Below are positions 8,001 to 11,207 of a DNA stretch of 11,207 bases, in pieces. The notes beneath the pieces are model-generated. The model was not told the origin of the DNA and searched no databases. It saw nothing but the letters and a program-made list of their open reading frames with translations. The stretch is from positions 1 through 11,207 of the forward strand of contig UZAE01001870.1 of the NCBI GenBank assembly GCA_900617975.1, written 5' to 3'. The position numbers and the translations under genes were made by a program. Origin of the DNA: Rodentolepis nana (taxonomy: Eukaryota > Platyhelminthes > Cestoda > Cyclophyllidea > Hymenolepididae). Each line of letters opens with the position of its first letter. Within the stretch, counting starts at the first letter, position 1.

Positions 8001-9572
8001 ATATATTTTCCCTCGCCTCGAATTGAAGGCAATAACCAGCAGCTTCATACAAAAAAGAAGGTGACGACCAAGTTGGATAAAATAGAACTTCGAAGGGTAA
8101 AGCTACTATTACGACCTTTCCGTAGTAGCCCTTGAAGCCAACTGATAGAACTAGAATTAGTGTGCTCCCTTGAACACAACGAGAAGGCAGAGAGGAGCAT
8201 CTGGAAAAAGAGCCACCTAATTCTCTTACACTATTTTTATAAACCACTGATATAAAAGAGAAAGCTGAAAGACGGCATAAACTTCGAACAGTACAATAAG
8301 ACACTGCTAATTGCAAGTAAAATCCAAAAACGATATTCATACGTTATTAGGAAGATCAGTACTCAATAAATGAAGCCAAATTAATAGATGTTTCAAAAGA
8401 AAAGTAAACTGTAAGCTATCATTACTACTTCGGACAATTAGAACGATGGTATTATATTTTCGATGCCTAAAGATTCCGAAGCGATTTTAGAAAGCGTTTT
8501 CTAAAGCTCATCGTGGGTTAGGGAATGGTGTCACATTAAAAACACTCAATGAGAAGTCGAATTTTGCCAGACCCATTATAAGTCCGATTTAACCAGTGTG
8601 GTTGGCCACTCCGCTCCCTCTGTGTTCACAAATAAGCACTGAACTCGTGACCTCCTAATAAAATACTCAAAGGTGACAAAAATTGCAACATGTATGCTCT
8701 TTATTCTTTTTTTATAGCATTTCGAGTGAAAACCAACCAAGGATTAAAGTTTATCAAGCAGAAATCAATGATACTTCACGTGAAATTTTTTATTAGTTCT
8801 AGAACGGTTAGCCATCGAAATTCAGTCGTATCCGGTGTATGTTTAACAATTTCCTAATGATTAATCTTGATATTATTGCGAAATTTGAGTTTAAGAGGAA
8901 AAGAATAATTGCAAGTAGTACATTAACCAAATCGGTAACCATAAGGACTGTAGGAATGACTTGGCTAAAAATTTAGTAATAACTTAATCCAATCAATAAG
9001 TATTAATTTCAATCACTCATGAAACGTTTGATATACAGGGATGGTTTTGAATAATTCCGTCAAATGTACTTAGAGTCTGAACCCAGCTTATTAAGTGGGC
9101 CTAGAATTATCAAAAACTCAGCTACAGGAGATCCTGGACTTTATTGGCCCAAGGCTAAAATTTTTGCCTGCATTTTCCCCAAAACAAACTTATGAATATC
9201 ATATTAACCCGACCAAAGTTAGACCGGGCGTATCACATACTCAATCAAGACAAATCGAGATAAACACAATTGGTCAGGGAGCATTTCTGTTAAACTGAGA
9301 ATAAAGTATGGAAATTTTAAGACAAATGAAAGTTGACTAACCTCCTGATTACTACAGCAACCATGCAGATAACTGGCGCCCAAGTCAATTGGGAATATGG
9401 GATGAGAATATTCACCATTGTTCAGATTTGGACGGATTGTGTGAATACGTCCACCAATATGACCTCTAGCTTCCAGAACAACTACGTTTAGGCCCTCTTT
9501 AGTGAGAACTTTCGCAGCTGCCAAACCAGATATTCCAGCACCGACAATGACCACATCAAACTTCTCCGTCAT
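1678..9572 (-). CDS. FAD-dependent amine oxidase, polyamine oxidase-like (spliced, C-terminus outside window)
   Basis: Spliced gene: join of 9572-9342, 5558-5293, 4246-3625 and 2046-1678, 1,488 coding bases, 496 codons, no internal stop. In order: Rossmann FAD-binding motif (VVIVGAGISG, residues 7-16; acidic E34 in LEAR; GGR 40-42), GASYLHG (65-71) with H70 where polyamine oxidases have an active-site histidine, LSGFSTF (278-284) in place of the family's GGY segment, VVTLPVGVLK (327-336), the flavin-contacting lysine K373 in HNK-VILIF, FW (384-385), and W463..DP...GAY473. Known for the family: these enzymes oxidise polyamines (or methyl-lysine in LSD1) using FAD and release hydrogen peroxide. 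No SWIRM or tower insert is seen, so I infer a polyamine-oxidase-like enzyme; the substrate is not decided by sequence alone. The final FAD motif (FAGE type) is absent, so roughly 50-70 residues should lie in exons left of base 1. No signal peptide is apparent. Confidence 0.9.
2286..2491 (-). repeat. SINE-like retroposon copy B, shortened
   Basis: The stretch 2301-2470 aligns with the 3' two-thirds of copies A, C and D (GATAG.CATCATTAGCCC, AACATCAAAGT.AC, AGTCGAGAGGG, ATGATTCACAGA, GGTCGAATATGAC). At its left end AAATGCAG...CTGATAG is a degraded form of the family's AAATGGCAGG...TTGATAG, so the 3' end is nearly complete. The family's 5' third is absent, as expected for 5' truncation during reverse transcription. 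Bases 2471-2491 do not match the family. AGCATAA at 2281-2287 and 2492-2498 is a possible 7-base target duplication. More diverged than the other copies. Confidence 0.7.
2676..2739. repeat. Two-copy tandem repeat, 32-base period
   Basis: The unit AGTAAAGCCTGAC.GACT.AGAAATCTC occurs at 2676-2707 and 2708-2739 with a few substitutions. It starts a cluster of local duplications inside intron 3. Confidence 0.85.
2771..2790. repeat. Near-palindrome AGCTAAGCTATAGCCCAGCT
   Basis: A 20-base inverted repeat with a centre at 2780/2781 and two mismatched pairs as DNA. On a minus-strand RNA the two mismatches become G-U wobbles, so the fold would be continuous except for the need for a loop. It sits between two tandem-repeat clusters in intron 3. 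Confidence 0.6.
2801..2919. repeat. Three-copy tandem repeat, about 40-base period
   Basis: CAGACGTGTA..A.GGAA....TTTATTC begins at 2801, 2840 and 2881 (spacings 39 and 41). The second and third units share GGAATACGTTTATTCG and differ from the first by a two-base gain. A local duplication within intron 3. Confidence 0.85.
3625..4246 (-). CDS. Exon 3: central part ending at the catalytic-type lysine
   Basis: Encodes the last base of codon 166 (TT|A, Leu) and residues 167-373. The acceptor is CTCTTTTCAG (AG at 4248-4247). The donor is AAA|GTGCGT (GT at 3624-3623), weaker than the other donors but placed where the family motif requires it: HNK here joins VILIF in exon 4. Holds LSGFSTFTDFLAADLDIRLE, the strand with V.V.T..G, and VVTLPVGVLK, all typical of the FAD amine oxidase core. 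The exon is less AT-rich than its introns. A polar stretch near residues 246-276, before LSGF, has no clear family match. If intron 3 were retained the frame would run 32 more residues and stop at 3526. Confidence 0.9.
4247..5292 (-). other. Intron 2 of the amine oxidase gene
   Basis: 1,046 bases from donor GAATT|GTAAGT to acceptor CTCTTTTCAG, phase 2. No retroposon copy. Contains the C-rich CCCA microsatellite and, near 4546, a motif resembling a tRNA A box without a matching B box. The open frames at 4724-4939 (plus) and 4730-4966 (minus) run through the microsatellite and look like chance. Confidence 0.85.
4734..4770. repeat. C-rich microsatellite, (CCCA)n
   Basis: Begins CCCCCACCCCACACCC and becomes a regular CCCA repeat from about 4752. 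On the gene strand this is a TGGG repeat, a G-rich tract within the intron 2 transcript. Confidence 0.8.
5293..5558 (-). CDS. Exon 2: substrate-domain segment
   Basis: Encodes residues 78-165 plus two bases of codon 166. The acceptor is TTGTATTCTAG (AG at 5560-5559) and the donor is GAATT|GTAAGT (GT at 5292-5291), a textbook 5' splice site. It begins VQPLFTLAYRL, which continues the HGxxxNP..LA.. pattern seen after the His motif in polyamine oxidases. The rest (a GWECPEVAAWRDPQTG segment, then an acidic helical stretch) is less conserved and would belong to the substrate-binding domain. Phase 0 in and phase 2 out both agree with the neighbouring exons. Confidence 0.88.
6058..6071. repeat. Target-site duplication of copy C, left
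   Basis: TATATCTTCAAAAC; pairs with 6386-6399 at 13 of 14 positions. Confidence 0.8.
6072..6385 (+). repeat. SINE-like retroposon copy C, full length
   Basis: About 314 bp, lying on the plus strand, antisense to the gene. It starts GGAGTGTGCCATAGACTTACC and ends ACGCCTGCCATTTGA. The flanks TATATCTTCAAAAC (6058-6071) and TATATCTTCTAAAC (6386-6399) form a 14-base target duplication with one mismatch. Internal landmarks: ATATTCGACCCC (resembling a polymerase III B box), then the polypyrimidine block CCCCCCTCTCGACTTTTTGTC and CCTCCTCCTCTC. On the opposite (gene) strand it supplies GGAG|GTAAGT. The A-rich tail seen in A and D is nearly lost here. Confidence 0.85.
6386..6399. repeat. Target-site duplication of copy C, right
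   Basis: TATATCTTCTAAAC; one difference from 6058-6071, consistent with one point change since insertion. Confidence 0.8.
6405..6453. repeat. Inverted repeat (12-base stem, 25-base loop)
   Basis: ATTTCTAAATCC at 6405-6416 is exactly complementary to GGATTTAGAAAT at 6442-6453. It lies six bases beyond the right target duplication of copy C and is not part of the retroposon family, since copies A and D lack it. Confidence 0.75.
7853..7873. repeat. (CAC)7 microsatellite
   Basis: Seven CAC units within intron 1. No open frame of note uses it. Confidence 0.85.
9342..9572 (-). CDS. Exon 1: FAD-binding N-terminus
   Basis: Encodes residues 1-77, from ATG at 9572-9570 to the donor GAG|GTTAGT (GT at 9341-9340), phase 0. 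It carries the whole first FAD motif and the GASYLHG segment. I chose this ATG because it lies six codons before VVIVGAGISG and has A at -3. An in-frame ATG ten codons upstream (9602) has T at -3 and would sit before a strong splice acceptor at 9585-9584, so it is probably not in the mature message. The five bases after the ATG continue with E and K codons typical of a short polar lead into the first beta strand. Confidence 0.92.
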
Positions 9573-9590
9573 TTTAATAAACTCTAGAAA
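9573..9590 (-). promoter_or_regulatory. Splice acceptor just upstream of the start codon
   Basis: On the gene strand the sequence TTGCTTTCTAG|AGTTTATTAAA leads directly into ATG: a pyrimidine tract, then AG at 9585-9584, leaving an 11-base leader (9583-9573). This could receive a 5' untranslated exon, an upstream coding exon (phase would then need checking), or a trans-spliced leader, which flatworms use on part of their messages. Sequence alone does not tell these apart. Confidence 0.55.
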
Positions 9591-10633
9591 GCAATTATTC
9601 ATGTATGAGATATAACTTTGCCATAGAAGACAATGAGCATGCAATAACAAAAGGGATACAATACACCGCTAACATAGTGAATATAAGCAAAATTAAGTAA
9701 CTGACGTGAAAAAAACGATAACTATATGAAATATTAGCAATGCAAGCGGAAATTGTGGAAATGTTCAGTAAATTAAACTAAGTTTTGATGACATATAAAT
9801 AAATTTAGCAAAATGCAAGAAAAAGTATAAAAATTGTGTACACAACACATTGATAGACACCAATCGACCCCATTGGCTAAGGAGGAAAATATTAACGGTA
9901 TTTTAACAGTAAAGCAGGTGTTGATAATGAATCTACGTGGGTTATTATAAGAAATTAAGCTAAAAAAATAATAATTAAATTTAATACCCCTACACTACTA
10001 AACTAAAACCACTCGAAATGTCAAAAGTATTCAAGAAATAAGTCGACGGATATAAAACTTAACTCTAAATACGCATATTAATTTCGAGGAATAAGTAATT
10101 AATATTGCTTCGTTTTAATGCATTAATTATTTGCTAGCTGATTTAAAGTTATTAATTACATACAACTCGACTATTTATTTGCAGAACATAATTAAAGATA
10201 TAACGTTCTTTGAATAAATAAAGTATTTTCTCAGGAATATATTTCTTCTGGCAACAATAAACGCAAGACTTAGCAGTGTAATTTCGGATCTCTTCCAGAA
10301 TACTTAGTATAAGTTAATTATTATTTATATTCGCTAATCAGACTCAGCATTCTTAGTCGAATACTTCATTGTCAGTATTTAATTGAATTTATTTAACGCT
10401 CTATTAATTAGAACCAACTTAAGTAAATGAGACTCCATAATACAAATTGGTGTTTCTGTATTACAAAGATTGACTAAAATTTGTAATCATTCCATTTCCC
10501 CCTGTACTGTTTGGAAGTATGGTTACCTCCTTTATATATCACTATTTCCTAAATTAATGGCATTGAAGCAAATAAACTGGATTAACTATAAACTTAAACG
10601 TACTAGGCCTATTACTATCATTAATATGGATTC

Positions 10634-10644
10634 ATTATGACGAA
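10634..10644. repeat. Target-site duplication of copy D, left
   Basis: ATTATGACGAA, identical to 10965-10975. Confidence 0.8.
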
Positions 10645-10964
10645 CAAGGTGAGCACGATACACTTACCTCCACGTGGTGCACTCTGAGTAGTGTATACAC
10701 ATACATTAGAAGTCTATAAAACGGCAGTTGACTGACTTCAAATTACTATGGCCGACTGAATATCATATTCGACCCCTTCCACGGTGCTTATCTTGCCTAT
10801 TCTCTGCCTTTGTATCTATCTGTCTCCTTTAAATCTGTGAATCATTATTCTGTCCCCCTCTCGTCTTTTTGTCACCTTGATGTTTCTCCTCCTCTCTATG
10901 AAGACCGAAGTCAGTTAAAGGGCTAATGATAGCTATCAAAACGCCTGCCATTTGAAATAAATAG
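10645..10964 (+). repeat. SINE-like retroposon copy D, full length
   Basis: About 320 bp, plus strand, antisense to the gene and roughly 1.07 kb upstream of exon 1. It starts CAAGGTGAGCACGATACACTT and ends GCCATTTGAAATAAATAG. Flanked by a perfect 11-base direct repeat ATTATGACGAA at 10634-10644 and 10965-10975. It shares CCTCCACGTGGTGCA, the CATATTCGACCCC motif, the polypyrimidine block and CTATCAAAACGCCTGCC with copy C. It shows the A-rich tail (AAATAAATA) most clearly together with copy A. Confidence 0.85.
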
Positions 10965-10975
10965 ATTATGACGAA
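10965..10975. repeat. Target-site duplication of copy D, right
   Basis: ATTATGACGAA, identical to 10634-10644 and directly after the A-rich tail of copy D. Confidence 0.8.
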
Positions 10976-11107
10976 TACCTCGGGTAGTCTTTTTTCTAAG
11001 GCAACATGTTATTTATTCTGATGTAACAGCATATACATAACACGTGTAATTTTGTAAACTTTGGTTTTTCATATCTTCCAGATCACCATAATAGATGGAC
11101 ACGTCAT

Positions 11108-11121
11108 CGCACGCACGCACG
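11108..11121. repeat. Short CGCA repeat
   Basis: CGCACGCACGCACG, three and a half units, near the right edge. A simple sequence. Confidence 0.75.
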
Positions 11122-11207
11122 TCATGATTTGGAATGTGCGGGGTGCGTGTAGAGCATCGTTCAGAGACATTTATCTATTAATATTCGCCTAAATTGCGCT
11201 AAATTAG

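Larger units (their letters stand above)
5559..9341 (-). other. Intron 1 of the amine oxidase gene
   Basis: 3,783 bases from donor GAG|GTTAGT to acceptor TTGTATTCTAG, phase 0. It contains retroposon copy C with its target duplications, an adjacent hairpin, and a CAC microsatellite. From about 6460 to 9300 I see no gene. The longest open frame there (8340-7996, minus, 114 codons) has no recognisable motif and is within what chance gives in AT-rich DNA of this length. Near 8635-8660 there is a weak tRNA-like trace. Confidence 0.85.
9591..11207. other. Upstream region, no gene seen
   Basis: AT-rich sequence 5' of exon 1. I see no open frame with family features, no RNA gene and no convincing core promoter. 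It contains retroposon copy D (10645-10964) and a short CGCA repeat near 11109. It may hold the promoter, a 5' untranslated exon, or part of a 5' intron if the acceptor at 9584 is used. Confidence 0.6.

Noticed and set aside
7996..8340. Minus-strand open frame of 114 codons in intron 1
   Set aside because: No recognisable motif, inside an intron, and a frame of this length is expected by chance in 11 kb of AT-rich DNA read in six frames.
8633..8660. GAACTCGTGACCTCC, like the antisense T-arm region of a tRNA or tRNA-derived SINE
   Set aside because: The B box is degenerate (two mismatches) and no A box lies at the right distance on the minus strand.

Overview
The window reads as animal (metazoan) nuclear DNA: AT-rich, intron-dense, with one spliced protein gene and several copies of a short interspersed repeat. 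A flatworm, perhaps a tapeworm, is my best guess from intron style, base composition and repeat load. That is inference; nothing here proves it.

The only gene I can support runs on the minus strand, right to left, and is cut by the left edge. Its exons are 9572-9342, 5558-5293, 4246-3625 and 2046-1678. All junctions follow GT-AG and join in frame (phases 0, 2, 0), giving 496 codons. The product is a flavin (FAD) amine oxidase of the polyamine oxidase / LSD1 superfamily. It has an N-terminal dinucleotide-binding motif (GAGISG, then LEAR and GGR), a PAO-type GASYLHG motif, the catalytic-type lysine in HNK|VILIF, and a W..DP...GAY motif. No SWIRM or tower domain is visible in this part, so a polyamine-oxidase-like enzyme is likelier than a true LSD1. 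The C-terminal exon or exons with the second FAD motif must lie left of base 1.

Region by region: 1-1677 is the partial intron 4, with repeat copy A and a G-run. 1678-2046 is exon 4. 2047-3624 is intron 3, with repeat copy B and a cluster of short tandem repeats. 3625-4246 is exon 3. 4247-5292 is intron 2, with a CCCA-rich microsatellite. 5293-5558 is exon 2. 5559-9341 is intron 1, with repeat copy C, a hairpin and a CAC microsatellite. 9342-9572 is exon 1, with a strong splice acceptor 11 bases before its ATG. 9584-11207 is upstream sequence with repeat copy D.

The most notable structure that gene calling misses is a four-copy, roughly 310-320 bp retroposon-like family. Three full-length copies are flanked by target-site duplications of 13, 14 (one mismatch) and 11 bp; the fourth is shortened and has a candidate 7 bp duplication. 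The copies end in an AAATAAATA-type tail. Copies C and D lie antisense to the gene and place a near-perfect 5' splice site (GGAG|GTAAGT) on the gene's strand.
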